NCBI RefSeq assembly: GCF_003287955.1
Contig: NZ_QMKP01000001.1
Span: 310,001-374,000 of the forward strand
Origin: Arthrobacter sp. AQ5-06
GTDB lineage: Bacteria > Actinomycetota > Actinomycetes > Actinomycetales > Micrococcaceae
Length of the DNA stretch: 64,000 bases
Direction: 5' to 3'
This document shows positions 8,663 to 17,952 of the stretch, piece by piece (positions within the stretch are counted from its first letter, which is position 1; each line of letters opens with the position of its first letter). Made by a program: the position numbers and the translations under genes. The notes beneath the pieces are model-generated. The model saw nothing but the letters and a program-made list of their open reading frames with translations. It was not told the origin of the DNA and searched no databases.

Positions 8663-9115
8663 GTGAAAGCACCTCGTTCCGGAGCGACCCCTGCCAAGGC
8701 AGAAGGCAAGGCCGGCGTCAAGGACACCCGCAACACCGGCCCCGGGCGTCTCCTCATCGCCGTTTACGCGGTGTTTGCCATCTCGGCCACCGCACGCGCC
8801 GGCTACCAGATCCTGACCAAGTTCTCCGAGGCTCCGCTCGCGTACCTGCTTTCCGCGATCGCGGCGCTGGTCTACGTGGTGGCAACGGTGTCGCTGGCCA
8901 AGCCCGGCCGCACCTGGTTCAGGATTTCCCTGGCCGCCGTCCTGGTGGAGCTTGTGGGTGTGCTCGTGGTGGGGGCGTTGAGTGTCTTCGATCCGGTGGC
9001 GTTCCCGCATGAGACCGTCTGGTCCCTTTTTGGCCGTGGGTACGCGTTCATTCCACTGCTGCTGCCGGTGCTGGGGCTGGTGTGGCTGTACCGGCGCCGG
9101 CCGCGCCTGCAGTAA
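8663..9115 (+). CDS. Integral membrane protein of unknown function
   Basis: 150 residues. A Lys/Gly-rich cytoplasmic N terminus (about 28 residues) is followed by four likely membrane helices near 29-48, 58-77, 87-110 and 122-143, and an Arg-rich end. The GTG start at 8663 follows GGAAGAAG, and the gene lies 19 bases after the preceding membrane gene, so the two likely form one unit with truB. No function can be read from the sequence. Confidence 0.75.
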   Translation: MKAPRSGATPAKAEGKAGVKDTRNTGPGRLLIAVYAVFAISATARAGYQILTKFSEAPLAYLLSAIAALVYVVATVSLAKPGRTWFRISLAAVLVELVGVLVVGALSVFDPVAFPHETVWSLFGRGYAFIPLLLPVLGLVWLYRRRPRLQ

Positions 9116-9245
9116 GCCGCCCCAGCAGTAAACCGCATCAGCAGTAACCGCAGCAGCGATTGGCTTCGGCTGGCGAGCCTTCGGGCATGTCCGCGGGTGC
9201 CACCCAGTTGGCCCGGCGCCGTCCGGAAGCCATGCTGAATGCGGG

Positions 9246-9251
9246 TAATCT
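9246..9251 (+). promoter_or_regulatory. Possible -10 box (TAATCT) for ribF
   Basis: In the 200-base gap after the membrane gene, GGTAATCTTAG resembles a -10 element about 65 bases upstream of the ribF start. No convincing -35 is seen. The rest of the gap holds a short run of near-repeats (CAGCAGTAAACCGC-like, 9124-9155) and no gene. No FMN riboswitch signature was recognised. Confidence 0.2.
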
Positions 9252-9315
9252 TAGAGAGTTCCGGCGCCGGTGCGTTCGGAGAGATGTCAGTTTAAGGCAG
9301 TAAAAGGCGAGGGTG

Positions 9316-10299
9316 ATGGTCTACATCTGGAACGATCCGTCCGAGGTCCCGGCGGACTTTGGTCCCTCCGTTGTCACTTTTGGTAACTTCGACGGCGTCC
9401 ATCGCGGCCACCAGCAAGTGCTGTCTGAACTCATCCGCTCGGCCCGCCTCAACGGGACCAAGTCCGTTGCCGTCACGTTTGACCCGCACCCGGCCCTGAT
9501 CCACCGCCCGGAGTCCGCGCCCGAAATGATCATGGGCCTGCAGGACAAATTGGTGGCGCTGGGGGAGCTCGGCCTGGATGCCATCCTGGTCATGAAGTAC
9601 TCCCTGAACCTGGCCAGCCTCACGCCTGAGGAATTCGTGAGCCAGGTCCTCGTGGACAGCCTGCATGCCAGCCACGTGGTGATCGGCCATGATGCCCGGT
9701 TCGGCCGCGGTAACTCCGGTGACCTTGACACCATGAAGCAGCTGGGCGAAAAGTTCGACTTTGATGTCCAGGTCATCAGCGAGTTCGGCTCGGAAGGCTA
9801 CCCGCTCCATAACGACGCCGGCACGGACCGCCGCTGTTCCTCCACCTGGGTGCGTGAAGCACTGCAGGAGGGCGACGTCGCCACCGCCGCCGCGGTGCTG
9901 GGGCGCCCGCACCGGATGCGCGGCGAGGTTGTACACGGTGCTGCCCGCGGACGCGCGCTCGGTTTCCCCACCGCCAACCTTGCCCACGAGGCCAGCGGAT
10001 TCATCCCCGCGGACGGAATCTACGCCGGCTGGCTGGTGGACCAGGCCGGCACGCGCTGGCCGGCGGCCATCTCGGTGGGGTCCAATCCCACGTTCGACGG
10101 GGTCAGCCGCCAGGTCGAAGCCCATGTGATCGACCGTCCCCACGAGGCCATTGAGGACTTCGATCTGTATGGCCAGACAGTAGTCGTCGAATTTGCGGCA
10201 CGGCTCCGCGGCATGGTGGCATACCGTGGGCCGGAGGCGCTGATTGACCAGATGCGCCTGGACGTGGTCCAGGCCCACGATCTCCTGGTGCGGCGCTGA
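9316..10299 (+). CDS. ribF: Bifunctional riboflavin kinase / FAD synthetase
   Basis: 327 residues, a RibF that phosphorylates riboflavin to FMN and adenylylates it to FAD. The N-terminal FAD-synthetase half has the nucleotidyl-transferase motif TFGNFDGVHRGHQ, VTFDPHP, and the STWVREAL segment. The C-terminal riboflavin-kinase half begins near 185 with the family motif GRALGFPTANLA, then GIYAGW and SVGSNPTF. The start is either the ATG at 9316 or the GTG one codon upstream. It sits between truB and rpsO, as in many bacteria, but here followed by a kynurenine-pathway insertion. Confidence 0.96.
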   Translation: MVYIWNDPSEVPADFGPSVVTFGNFDGVHRGHQQVLSELIRSARLNGTKSVAVTFDPHPALIHRPESAPEMIMGLQDKLVALGELGLDAILVMKYSLNLASLTPEEFVSQVLVDSLHASHVVIGHDARFGRGNSGDLDTMKQLGEKFDFDVQVISEFGSEGYPLHNDAGTDRRCSSTWVREALQEGDVATAAAVLGRPHRMRGEVVHGAARGRALGFPTANLAHEASGFIPADGIYAGWLVDQAGTRWPAAISVGSNPTFDGVSRQVEAHVIDRPHEAIEDFDLYGQTVVVEFAARLRGMVAYRGPEALIDQMRLDVVQAHDLLVRR

Positions 10300-10339
10300 C
10301 CGGGTCCCACCCGCAACCAACAGCCAGAGAGGCAGCACA

Positions 10340-11194
10340 GTGGCCGTCGAGAAGAACACCCGCAAGCTGGACAAAGGCATAGTCCGCGATTTCAGTTCCC
10401 GGATGAGTTACGCGTCCTACCTCCAGCTGCCCACCCTGCTCAGCGCACAGCAGCCTGTCAGCAAGCCCGAACACCACGACGAGCTGCTGTTCATCATCCA
10501 GCACCAGACCACGGAGCTGTGGCTGAAACTCGTGCTGCACGAGCTCCGTAGCGCCGCAGCCCGGCTGCGTGCAGACGATCTCGGCTCCGCACTCAAGGGC
10601 ATCGCGCGGGTCAAGCACATCCAGAAAACCCTGACGGAGCAGTGGTCAGTCCTGGCCACGCTGACGCCCACAGAGTACTCCCAGTTCCGCGGGTTCCTGG
10701 GCAACTCCTCAGGGTTCCAGTCAAGTCAATACCGGGCCGTGGAGTTTGTCCTCGGCAACAAGAACCGCAAAATGCTGCCGGTGTTCGAATCGGACCCTGA
10801 AGCGCACGCCATGCTGGAGGACCTGCTCAATTCGCCCAGCATCTATGACGAGTTCCTGGCCTACCTCGCCCGGCAGGGCTTCGACGTGCCTCAGTCTGTG
10901 CTGGAGCGGGACGTTACCCGCGCCCACGAGTTCTGCCCTGAGCTGGTGCCGCTGTTCAAGCACATCTACGAAAGCGCCGCCGATAACTGGGGCGCCTACG
11001 AGGCCTGCGAGGAACTGGTGGACCTTGAAGACAACTTCCAGCTGTGGCGGTTCCGGCACCTGCGCACCGTCCAGCGCACCATCGGAATGAAAACGGGAAC
11101 CGGGGGATCCAGCGGCGCTGCCTTCCTGCAGAAAGCCCTGGAGCTGACCTTCTTCCCGGAACTGTTCGCGGTACGGACGGAGATCGGCCAGTGA
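10340..11194 (+). CDS. kynA: Tryptophan 2,3-dioxygenase
   Basis: 284 residues. It opens the indole ring of L-tryptophan to N-formylkynurenine using heme. The family signature HHDELLFIIQHQTTELWLKL lies near residues 50-70, and the proximal heme-binding His is expected in LWRFRHLRTVQRTIGMKTGT near 240. The GTG at 10340 follows AGAGAGGC and gives the usual bacterial length of about 280. The stop overlaps the start of kynU by four bases, so the two are translationally coupled. No kynurenine formamidase gene is seen next to them. Confidence 0.95.
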   Translation: MAVEKNTRKLDKGIVRDFSSRMSYASYLQLPTLLSAQQPVSKPEHHDELLFIIQHQTTELWLKLVLHELRSAAARLRADDLGSALKGIARVKHIQKTLTEQWSVLATLTPTEYSQFRGFLGNSSGFQSSQYRAVEFVLGNKNRKMLPVFESDPEAHAMLEDLLNSPSIYDEFLAYLARQGFDVPQSVLERDVTRAHEFCPELVPLFKHIYESAADNWGAYEACEELVDLEDNFQLWRFRHLRTVQRTIGMKTGTGGSSGAAFLQKALELTFFPELFAVRTEIGQ

Positions 11195-12450
11195 GCAGCG
11201 CGATGGATGCGAATATGGAAAATCACGACGGCGCCGCCCTCCTTGAGCGGGCAGCGCAACTGGATACGGGCGACCCGCTGGCACGCTACCGCGACCTCTT
11301 CATCGGGACGGATACGGACCTGTCCTACCTCGACGGCAATTCCCTGGGCCGCCCGATGAAGCGGACGCAACGGGACATCAGCACCTTCATCGAGGAAGGC
11401 TGGGGCGGCCGTCTCATCCGTGGCTGGGACGAGGAATGGCTGGACCTGCCACAGACCATTGGCGATCAACTCGGCCGTGCTGTCCTTGGCGCCGCCCCGG
11501 GCCAGACCATCATCGCCGACTCCACCACGGTGGTGCTCTACAAACTGATCCGTGCTGCGCTGGACACCGTGACTGACCCCGCCCGCATAGAGATCGTACT
11601 GGACACGGATAATTTCCCCACCGACCGCTACCTGGTGGAGGGGATCGCCCGCGAGGAAGGCCTGACCCTGCGATGGATCGAAACCGATCCAGCGTCCGGC
11701 GTCACCGTCGAACAGGTGCGGGACGCAACCGGCCCGGCGACCGCCGTCGTACTTGTGAGCCACGTGGCGTACCGTTCCGGCTTCCTGGCCGATCTTCCGG
11801 CCATCACGGAGGTTGCGCACAGCGCGGGGGCGCTGGTGGTCTGGGATCTGTGCCATTCCGCCGGCTCAGTGGAGCTGGACCTTGACGGCGCAGACGTGGA
11901 TTTTGCCGCGGGCTGCACCTATAAGTACCTCAACGGGGGACCGGGCTCGCCGGCCTTCGCCTACGTCAACCGCCGGCACTTGCCCGGACTGAAGCAGCCG
12001 ATTTGGGGTTGGATGGGACGCAAGGACGCTTTCGAGATGGCCGCAGGCTACGAACCGGCGCCGGGCATCCGGAGTTTCCTCAGCGGCACTCCGGCCATCT
12101 TCGGGATGCTGGCCATGCGCGGGACCCTTGACCTCATCGAAGAGGCCGGCATGGTTGCCATCAGGGAAAAGTCCTTGCAACTCACCGCCTACGCCGTGCA
12201 GCTGTATGAGGCGTGGCTGGAACCGGTGGGCGTGGAGCTGGCATCGCCGCGGGATCCGGAGCTTCGCGGAAGCCACATCACCCTGGATCATCCGGCGTTC
12301 CGGAACGCGACGGCGGCGCTGTGGGAACAGGACGTCATCCCTGATTTCCGTGCACCACACGGGATCCGCATCGGGTTGTCGCCCCTGAGCACCAGCTTCG
12401 CGGAGCTTTTCCGGGGGATGGCCGCCATTCGGGCTCAGCTGCGTCGCTGA
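11191..12450 (+). CDS. kynU: Kynureninase
   Basis: 419 residues, a PLP enzyme cleaving kynurenine to anthranilate and alanine. The PLP lysine is in AGCTYKYLNGGPGSPAF, preceded by the cofactor-binding VVWDLCHSAGSVELDL. The N-terminal substrate motif YLDGNSLGR is present. The GTG at 11191 overlaps the kynA stop (GTGA). An ATG at 11203 is the alternative. With kynA it makes a tryptophan-to-anthranilate route, lacking only the formamidase step, which may be encoded elsewhere. Confidence 0.95.
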   Translation: MSSAMDANMENHDGAALLERAAQLDTGDPLARYRDLFIGTDTDLSYLDGNSLGRPMKRTQRDISTFIEEGWGGRLIRGWDEEWLDLPQTIGDQLGRAVLGAAPGQTIIADSTTVVLYKLIRAALDTVTDPARIEIVLDTDNFPTDRYLVEGIAREEGLTLRWIETDPASGVTVEQVRDATGPATAVVLVSHVAYRSGFLADLPAITEVAHSAGALVVWDLCHSAGSVELDLDGADVDFAAGCTYKYLNGGPGSPAFAYVNRRHLPGLKQPIWGWMGRKDAFEMAAGYEPAPGIRSFLSGTPAIFGMLAMRGTLDLIEEAGMVAIREKSLQLTAYAVQLYEAWLEPVGVELASPRDPELRGSHITLDHPAFRNATAALWEQDVIPDFRAPHGIRIGLSPLSTSFAELFRGMAAIRAQLRR

Positions 12451-12495
12451 GCAGCTGCCTTTCGGCGACGGCGGCTGGGGGACTGCGGCGGCTGT

Positions 12496-12526
12496 TTCGA
12501 CAAGATTGCGGCGGGGCCGGTAAACT
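12496..12526 (+). promoter_or_regulatory. Candidate promoter for rpsO
   Basis: TTCGAC at 12496 and TAAACT at 12521 are separated by 19 bases (18 if read as TCGACA), followed by about 140 bases of leader before the rpsO GTG. They are fair matches to an actinobacterial housekeeping promoter in the 217-base gap after kynU. The leader could carry S15 autoregulatory structure, but I cannot demonstrate a pseudoknot by eye. Confidence 0.35.
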
Positions 12527-12667
12527 AAAAGTTGGATCCGGCTGCAGTCCGTGGCGGCTGGTTCCTGCCATGTGTGGAAAGTCCCTGGTTTCCGGGGGAT
12601 TCCCGCGCGGGCAGACCCGGCAGTGAGTTACTGATTCGGGCCTCACGGCACATCTCTAGGAGTTATT

Positions 12668-12937
12668 GTGGCACTTGACGCCGCTGTAAAGCAGTCCATC
12701 ATCCAGGATTTCGCAACGTCCGAGGGCGACACCGGTTCGCCGGAGGTCCAGGTTGCAGTCCTGACTCAGCGGATCAAGGATCTGACTGAGCACATGAAGG
12801 TGCACAAGCACGATTACCACACCCAGCGCGGTCTGCTGGCCATGGTTGGTCGTCGCAAGCGTATGCTCACCTACCTCAAGAACACTGACATCGCCCGCTA
12901 CCGTGCGCTCATCGAGCGTCTCGGCCTGCGCCGCTAG
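12668..12937 (+). CDS. rpsO: 30S ribosomal protein S15
   Basis: 89 residues, exactly the usual length of S15, which binds 16S rRNA helices in the central domain. [20 protein letters not shown] and the [21 protein letters not shown] block are family signatures. The GTG start follows TAGGAG at 12657-12662. It is paired with pnp downstream, the common rpsO-pnp order, with a terminator-like hairpin between. Confidence 0.98.
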   Translation: MALDAAVKQSIIQDFATSEGDTGSPEVQVAVLTQRIKDLTEHMKVHKHDYHTQRGLLAMVGRRKRMLTYLKNTDIARYRALIERLGLRR

Positions 12938-12949
12938 TCAGGCTTAAGG

Positions 12950-12985
12950 GGCGGCCCCTTCCATTGTGGAACGGGCCGCCTTCTT
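12950..12985 (+). terminator. Terminator or processing hairpin between rpsO and pnp
   Basis: GGCGGCCC pairs with GGGCCGCC, with an inner TTCCA/TGGAA stem and a TTG loop, followed by TTCTTC. This is a classic hairpin 12 bases past the rpsO stop. In other bacteria the rpsO-pnp gap is a processing site that controls pnp expression, so either role is possible. About 200 bases of uncoding leader follow before pnp. Confidence 0.75.
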
Positions 12986-13184
12986 CAGAAGAAAACTAAA
13001 CAGGAGGATCAACCGCATCACGCATTCGCGGTCCTCGGTAGTGATCCCCGGGAACGGCTTCGAAGACTGAAGCCCCGGCCCGTGGGTCTCGATCGATGAC
13101 CGGGTGCAGTGCAGGCCAGTAGACAGATGCTGGACTGGGTTGATGCGGCTGGGCTCCGTGAAACAAGAAACGGAGGTGACTCTC

Positions 13185-15449
13185 TTGGAGGGTCCCGAAA
13201 TCCAGTTCTCAGAAGCAGTCATTGACAATGGCCGCTTTGGCAAGCGTGTAATCCGCTTTGAAACCGGCCGTCTCGCCAAGCAGGCAGCCGGCGCAGCCAT
13301 GGTGTACATCGACGAAGACACCGCGCTGCTGTCCGCCACCACCGCAGGCAAGCACCCGCGCGAAGGCTTTGACTTCTTCCCGCTGACGGTTGACGTTGAA
13401 GAGCGCATGTACGCCGCCGGCCGTATCCCGGGCTCGTTCTTCCGCCGCGAAGGCCGCCCGTCCACCGAGGCCATCCTGGCCTGCCGCCTCATGGACCGCC
13501 CGCTGCGTCCGGCCTTCGTCAAGGGCCTGCGCAACGAGGTCCAGATCGTGGTGACCGTTTTGGCCATCAACCCTGACGAGCTCTACGACGTGGTGGCCAT
13601 CAACGCCTCCTCCATGTCCACCCAGCTCTCCGGCCTGCCGTTCTCCGGCCCGATCGGCGGCGTCCGCGTTGCCCTCGTCGCTGACGAGCACGGTTCACAG
13701 TGGGTTGCTTTCCCCAAGCACTCCCAGCTTGAGAACTCAGTGTTCAACATGGTTGTAGCCGGCCGCATCGCCGGTGACGACGTCGCCATCATGATGGTCG
13801 AAGCCGAAGCAACCGACAACTCCTGGAACCTCATCAAGGAACAGGGCGCCACCGCTCCCACCGAAGAGGTTGTCTCCGAAGGCCTCGAGGCTGCCAAGCC
13901 ATTCATCAAGGCACTCTGCGACGCTCAGGCGGACCTGGCAGCACGTGCCGCCAAGCCGACCGTCGAGTTCCCGGTCTTCCTGGACTACCAGGATGACGTC
14001 TACGCCGCTGTTGAGGCTGCTGCCGCTGAGAAGCTGGCCGCTGTCTTCCAGATCGCCGACAAGCAGGAACGCGATGTTGCAACGGATTCGCTCAAGGACG
14101 AAGTCACTTCTTCCCTGGCCGGCCAGTTCGAAGGCCGCGACAAGGAGCTGTCCGCAGCTTTCCGTTCGGTCACCAAGCAGGTTGTGCGCCAGCGCATCCT
14201 CAAGGACCAGATCCGCATCGACGGCCGCGGCCTGACGGACATCCGCCAGCTCACCGCCGAGGTTGAGGTTCTGCCCCGCGTGCACGGCTCGGCAATCTTC
14301 GAGCGCGGCGAAACCCAGATCATGGGCGTCACCACGCTGAACATGCTCAAGATGGAACAGCAGATCGACTCGCTGTCGCCCGTCACACGCAAGCGCTACA
14401 TGCACAACTACAACTTCCCGCCGTACTCCACCGGCGAGACCGGCCGCGTGGGTTCGCCCAAGCGCCGCGAAATCGGCCACGGTGCCCTGGCAGAACGCGC
14501 ACTCGTGCCGGTGCTGCCGTCCCGCGAGGAATTCCCGTACGCCATCCGCCAGGTGTCTGAGGCTCTCAGCTCCAACGGTTCGACGTCGATGGGTTCCGTC
14601 TGTGCCTCCACGCTGTCCATGCTCAACGCTGGCGTGCCACTGAAGGCCGCTGTTGCAGGTATCGCCATGGGCCTGGTCTCCGACCAGGTTGACGGCCAGA
14701 CCCGCTACGCTGCCCTCACGGACATCCTGGGCGCCGAAGATGCTTTCGGCGACATGGACTTCAAGGTTGCCGGTACCGCCGAGTTCGTTACGGCCATCCA
14801 GCTGGACACGAAGCTCGACGGCATCCCCGCTTCAGTGCTGGCAGCAGCGCTGAAGCAGGCCCGCGAAGCCCGCCTTCACATCCTGGACGTCCTCAACTCC
14901 GCGATCGACACCCCGGACGAGCTCTCCGAGTTCGCGCCGCGCGTCATCGCGGTCAAGATCCCGGTTGACAAGATCGGCGAGGTCATTGGGCCCAAGGGTA
15001 AAATGATCAACCAGATCCAGGAAGACACCGGCGCGGACATCTCCATTGAAGATGACGGCACTGTCTACATCGGCGCCACCAACGGACCGTCTGCAGACGC
15101 AGCACGCTCCGCGATCAACGCCATCGCCAACCCGCAGATTCCGGAGATCGGCGAGCGCTACCTGGGCACGGTCGTCAAGACCACCACCTTTGGTGCGTTC
15201 ATCTCCCTGACCCCGGGCAAGGACGGCCTGCTGCACATCTCCGAGCTGCGCAAGCTAGCCCAGGGCAAGCGCGTGGACAACGTTGATGACGTGGTTTCCG
15301 TGGGCCAGAAGATCCAGGTGGAAATCACCAAGATCGATGACCGCGGAAAGCTGTCCCTGTCACCCGTCGTTGCTGAAGAGGAAGGCGCCGGCGAAGCCGA
15401 GCGCGTTCACGCTTCCGCCGCGGCGGAGGGCGCTGCTGAAGCGGAGTAG
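13185..15449 (+). CDS. pnp: Polyribonucleotide nucleotidyltransferase (PNPase)
   Basis: 754 residues. PNPase degrades RNA 3'-5' with phosphate. Two RNase PH domains are present (residues about 10-140 and 340-560), with the second core carrying the [20 protein letters not shown] and [13 protein letters not shown] motifs. A KH domain follows near 590-650 (VIGPKGKMI) and an S1 domain at about 655-725 ([15 protein letters not shown]). I chose the TTG at 13185, because GGAGGTGA lies six bases upstream and the protein family begins [10 protein letters not shown]. Upstream ATG codons are in the leader and lack this signal. Confidence 0.97.
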   Translation: MEGPEIQFSEAVIDNGRFGKRVIRFETGRLAKQAAGAAMVYIDEDTALLSATTAGKHPREGFDFFPLTVDVEERMYAAGRIPGSFFRREGRPSTEAILACRLMDRPLRPAFVKGLRNEVQIVVTVLAINPDELYDVVAINASSMSTQLSGLPFSGPIGGVRVALVADEHGSQWVAFPKHSQLENSVFNMVVAGRIAGDDVAIMMVEAEATDNSWNLIKEQGATAPTEEVVSEGLEAAKPFIKALCDAQADLAARAAKPTVEFPVFLDYQDDVYAAVEAAAAEKLAAVFQIADKQERDVATDSLKDEVTSSLAGQFEGRDKELSAAFRSVTKQVVRQRILKDQIRIDGRGLTDIRQLTAEVEVLPRVHGSAIFERGETQIMGVTTLNMLKMEQQIDSLSPVTRKRYMHNYNFPPYSTGETGRVGSPKRREIGHGALAERALVPVLPSREEFPYAIRQVSEALSSNGSTSMGSVCASTLSMLNAGVPLKAAVAGIAMGLVSDQVDGQTRYAALTDILGAEDAFGDMDFKVAGTAEFVTAIQLDTKLDGIPASVLAAALKQAREARLHILDVLNSAIDTPDELSEFAPRVIAVKIPVDKIGEVIGPKGKMINQIQEDTGADISIEDDGTVYIGATNGPSADAARSAINAIANPQIPEIGERYLGTVVKTTTFGAFISLTPGKDGLLHISELRKLAQGKRVDNVDDVVSVGQKIQVEITKIDDRGKLSLSPVVAEEEGAGEAERVHASAAAEGAAEAE

Positions 15450-15492
15450 TCCACTGACGCGGAGTACCATCCTCCTGCACAGAGCATGAATC

Positions 15493-15525
15493 GGCGGGAC
15501 CGGTGGATGATCCACTGGTCCCGCC
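15493..15525 (+). terminator. Hairpin terminator after pnp
   Basis: GGCGGGACC pairs with GGTCCCGCC, with an inner GTGGA/TCCAC stem and a TGA loop. The 15-bp stem lies 44 bases after the pnp stop and before the peptidase gene, which is therefore probably transcribed from its own promoter as well. Confidence 0.75.
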
Positions 15526-15573
15526 GCTGTTACGATGGCAGCCAGATCCGGCTGCCGCTCCTGAAAGGCTTCA

Positions 15574-16917
15574 ATGACTGTTGTACCCCTGCCGCTTGAG
15601 CAGAACCAGCCCGGCGACACCCTGGTCCACGGATCCGACGGCGGCTCCGTCGTCCGGCGTTCAGTGCTGCCCGGCGGCGTGCGGGTACTGACCGAGGCGA
15701 TGCCGGGCCAGCGCTCGGCAACAATCGGTTTTTGGGTGGGGGTGGGCTCTCGCGATGAAGCCCCGGGACAGCACGGCTCCACGCACTTCCTCGAGCATCT
15801 CCTGTTCAAGGGCACCAGGCGCCGTACTGCCCTGGAAATCGCCTCGGCGTTCGATGAGGTAGGCGGGGAATCCAACGCCGCCACGGCCAAGGAGAGCACC
15901 TGCTACTTCGCGCGGGTGCTGGATACGGACCTGCCCATGGCCATCGACGTCATTGCCGACATGATCACCGGTGCTGTCCTGGATCCGGCCGAGATGGAGC
16001 AGGAGCGCGACGTCATCCTGGAGGAAATCGCCATGGACAGCGATGACCCCACGGACGTGGCGCATGAGAACTTTGTGGCTGCCGTGCTGGGCACCCACCC
16101 GCTGGGCCGCCCCATCGGCGGCACTCCCGCTGCGATCCGCGCCGTTGCCCGCAACTCCGTGTGGGAGCACTACCGCCGTTACTACCGCCCGGATGAGCTG
16201 GTCATCACCGCCGCCGGGGGCTTGGAGCACGACATCGTCTGCCGCCTTGTGGTGGACGCGCTCCACACTGCCGGATGGTCACTTGAGCCGGACGCCGCCC
16301 CGGTAGATCGCCGCTCCACCGCGAGGGCCGACATCACCGGCACCGCCGGGCTGCACGTGGTCAAGCGTGCGGTAGAGCAGGCGAACATCATTATGGGCTG
16401 TCCCACGATTGTGGCCACCGATGACCGTCGCTACGTCATGAGCGTCCTCAACGCCGTCCTGGGCGGCGGGATGTCTTCGCGGCTGTTCCAGGAGATCCGC
16501 GAAAAGCGTGGCTTGGTGTACTCCACGTACTCCTTTGCCTCCTCTTACGCGGACGCCGGCTACTTCGGGATGTACGCAGGGTGCACCCCGTCCAAGGTCC
16601 GCCAGGTGCTGGACCTGCTGGGGCTCGAACTGGACAAGCTTGCCGAAGGCGGGATCTCCGACGACGAACTGCGTAAGGCCGTGGGCCAGCTGTGCGGCGG
16701 AATTGTCCTGGCACTGGAGGACACCGGTTCCCGTATGTCCCGCCTGGGCCGCGCTGAACTGGTGTCCGGTGAATACCAGGACATCGACGAGACTCTGCGG
16801 CAGATCAAGGCTGTCACCGCGCAGGAGGTCCAGGACCTTGCCAAGGAGTTGGCAGCCGCGCCACGGACCGTCACCGTGGTGGGCCCGTTCGAGGAGACAG
16901 AAACCTTCGGTCTCTGA
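15574..16917 (+). CDS. M16 family zinc metallopeptidase (processing-peptidase-like)
   Basis: 447 residues with the inverted zinc motif HxxEH in GSTHFLEHLLFKGT (near residue 70) and the downstream Glu in ERDVILEEIAMDSDDP. The second half is the usual degenerate, non-catalytic M16 domain with ILGGGMSSRLFQEIREKRGL-type sequence (here AVLGGGMSSRLFQEIREKRG). The gene follows pnp in most actinobacteria and many Firmicutes, but its substrate is unknown. No signal peptide is seen, so it is probably cytoplasmic. Confidence 0.93.
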   Translation: MTVVPLPLEQNQPGDTLVHGSDGGSVVRRSVLPGGVRVLTEAMPGQRSATIGFWVGVGSRDEAPGQHGSTHFLEHLLFKGTRRRTALEIASAFDEVGGESNAATAKESTCYFARVLDTDLPMAIDVIADMITGAVLDPAEMEQERDVILEEIAMDSDDPTDVAHENFVAAVLGTHPLGRPIGGTPAAIRAVARNSVWEHYRRYYRPDELVITAAGGLEHDIVCRLVVDALHTAGWSLEPDAAPVDRRSTARADITGTAGLHVVKRAVEQANIIMGCPTIVATDDRRYVMSVLNAVLGGGMSSRLFQEIREKRGLVYSTYSFASSYADAGYFGMYAGCTPSKVRQVLDLLGLELDKLAEGGISDDELRKAVGQLCGGIVLALEDTGSRMSRLGRAELVSGEYQDIDETLRQIKAVTAQEVQDLAKELAAAPRTVTVVGPFEETETFGL

Positions 16918-16948
16918 CCGGCAGGCTTGAGCCCGCCATAATAAACCT

Positions 16949-17410
16949 ATGAACCTTCCGCAGCCGGGCACGGTGCACGCCGTGCTGGAGAACTTCCTGG
17001 GGCACTGGCGCGGCACCACCCGGCTGGACGCGTCGGCCTGGGGGCCCAAGCGCACGGCCTCGGCGGAAGTCAGTTACACCAGGGCCGCCGGGGGCTACGC
17101 CGTCGTACAAAGTTACAGGCACACTGAAGCCGATGGCACGCACTTTGAGGGACACGGCGTCTTTACTGTCGACCGTGACCACGACGACATCCTCTGGTAC
17201 CACGTGGACAGCATGGGCCTGCCGCCGGGAGCCCCGGCCCGGTGCACGTGGGTGGGCGGTGTGCTGCGCGTCGAGCGCCACAGTGACCGGGGGACCGCCC
17301 GCCATACTTTCCGTGTGGACAACGACGTGCTGATCCACACCGCCGAGTTGCGCCTCGGCGACGGCCAGGACTTTGTCCCGTTCATGAACTCCGAGTGCCG
17401 CCGCGTCTGA
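16949..17410 (+). CDS. DUF1579-like small beta-barrel protein
   Basis: 153 residues, beginning 31 bases after the peptidase gene. The N terminus has LENFLGHWRGTTRLDASAWG, the pattern of DUF1579/THAP4-like barrels, in which a G-x-W opens a strand and alternating strands follow (AVVQSYRHTEADG, HGVFTVDRDHDDILWYHVD). No cofactor-binding residue can be confirmed. It is cytoplasmic, without a signal peptide. The family label is by motif resemblance only. Confidence 0.7.
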   Translation: MNLPQPGTVHAVLENFLGHWRGTTRLDASAWGPKRTASAEVSYTRAAGGYAVVQSYRHTEADGTHFEGHGVFTVDRDHDDILWYHVDSMGLPPGAPARCTWVGGVLRVERHSDRGTARHTFRVDNDVLIHTAELRLGDGQDFVPFMNSECRRV

Positions 17411-17462
17411 CCCCATCCCGCCCCCGCGCGAACGTTCACTGGTGGCCCTGAAGATCCGACCG

Positions 17463-17744
17463 TCAGCCGGCTGATTCCAGAATCCTTGTCCGCGGCGCCC
17501 CGTTCAAGGCTGGCGATGCGGAGGAGGAATTCCACACTTTACTTTGCAGGTTCGCCAGCAATCGCTCAGCCTGGCCACGGTCGTTGAAATCGAGTTCCAC
17601 CACCACGTAGTGGGAATCATCCACCGGCTGGGAAATCCGTTGTCCGACGACTCCGGACGCTTCACGGTTCACCGGATCCCGGTCGAAGGCCTGCTTCCAC
17701 ATGCCGAAGTCCTTGATGCCATGTTCTATTTGCAGTGTGTACAT
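17463..17744 (-). CDS. Small protein of unknown function, possible alpha/beta-barrel dimer fold
   Basis: 93 residues on the minus strand. [20 protein letters not shown] and [21 protein letters not shown] suggest a ferredoxin-like alpha-beta fold like that of stress-response or monooxygenase-type small proteins: an N-terminal strand, a Trp-containing helix, then a strand with aligned hydrophobics. No catalytic residues are identifiable. The ATG start is preceded by GGAG (plus-strand TTCTCCT at 17751). It is convergent with the DUF1579-like gene. Confidence 0.7.
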   Translation of the reverse strand: MYTLQIEHGIKDFGMWKQAFDRDPVNREASGVVGQRISQPVDDSHYVVVELDFNDRGQAERLLANLQSKVWNSSSASPALNGAPRTRILESAG

Positions 17745-17756
17745 TCGAGTTTCTCC

Positions 17757-17781
17757 TTAGTTGATCGCGTTAGTTGATCGC
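17757..17781. repeat. 12-base direct repeat upstream of the LuxR-type gene
   Basis: TTAGTTGATCGC occurs at 17757-17768 and 17770-17781, spaced by one base (period 13). It lies between the small minus-strand gene and the LuxR-type gene. A regulator-binding role is possible, but a chance slippage duplication is just as likely. Confidence 0.5.
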
Positions 17782-17952
17782 ACTTGTTTGCCTCCGGGCA
17801 CTCCCACCCATCGCTCCTCCCCTGGGACAGCCGCACGGTCCCGCTGCGTTGCGTACCGTCACGGTAACCGCTGGCCGATATGGCGGGTATCCCAGAAATC
17901 TGGGGTTTTGGTAGGAAGCGCCGGCGCTGTCCACAGAGCGCATACTGGGGGA

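Noticed and set aside
9116..9315. FMN riboswitch before ribF
   Set aside because: The gap is only 200 bases and I could not find the conserved FMN-aptamer blocks.
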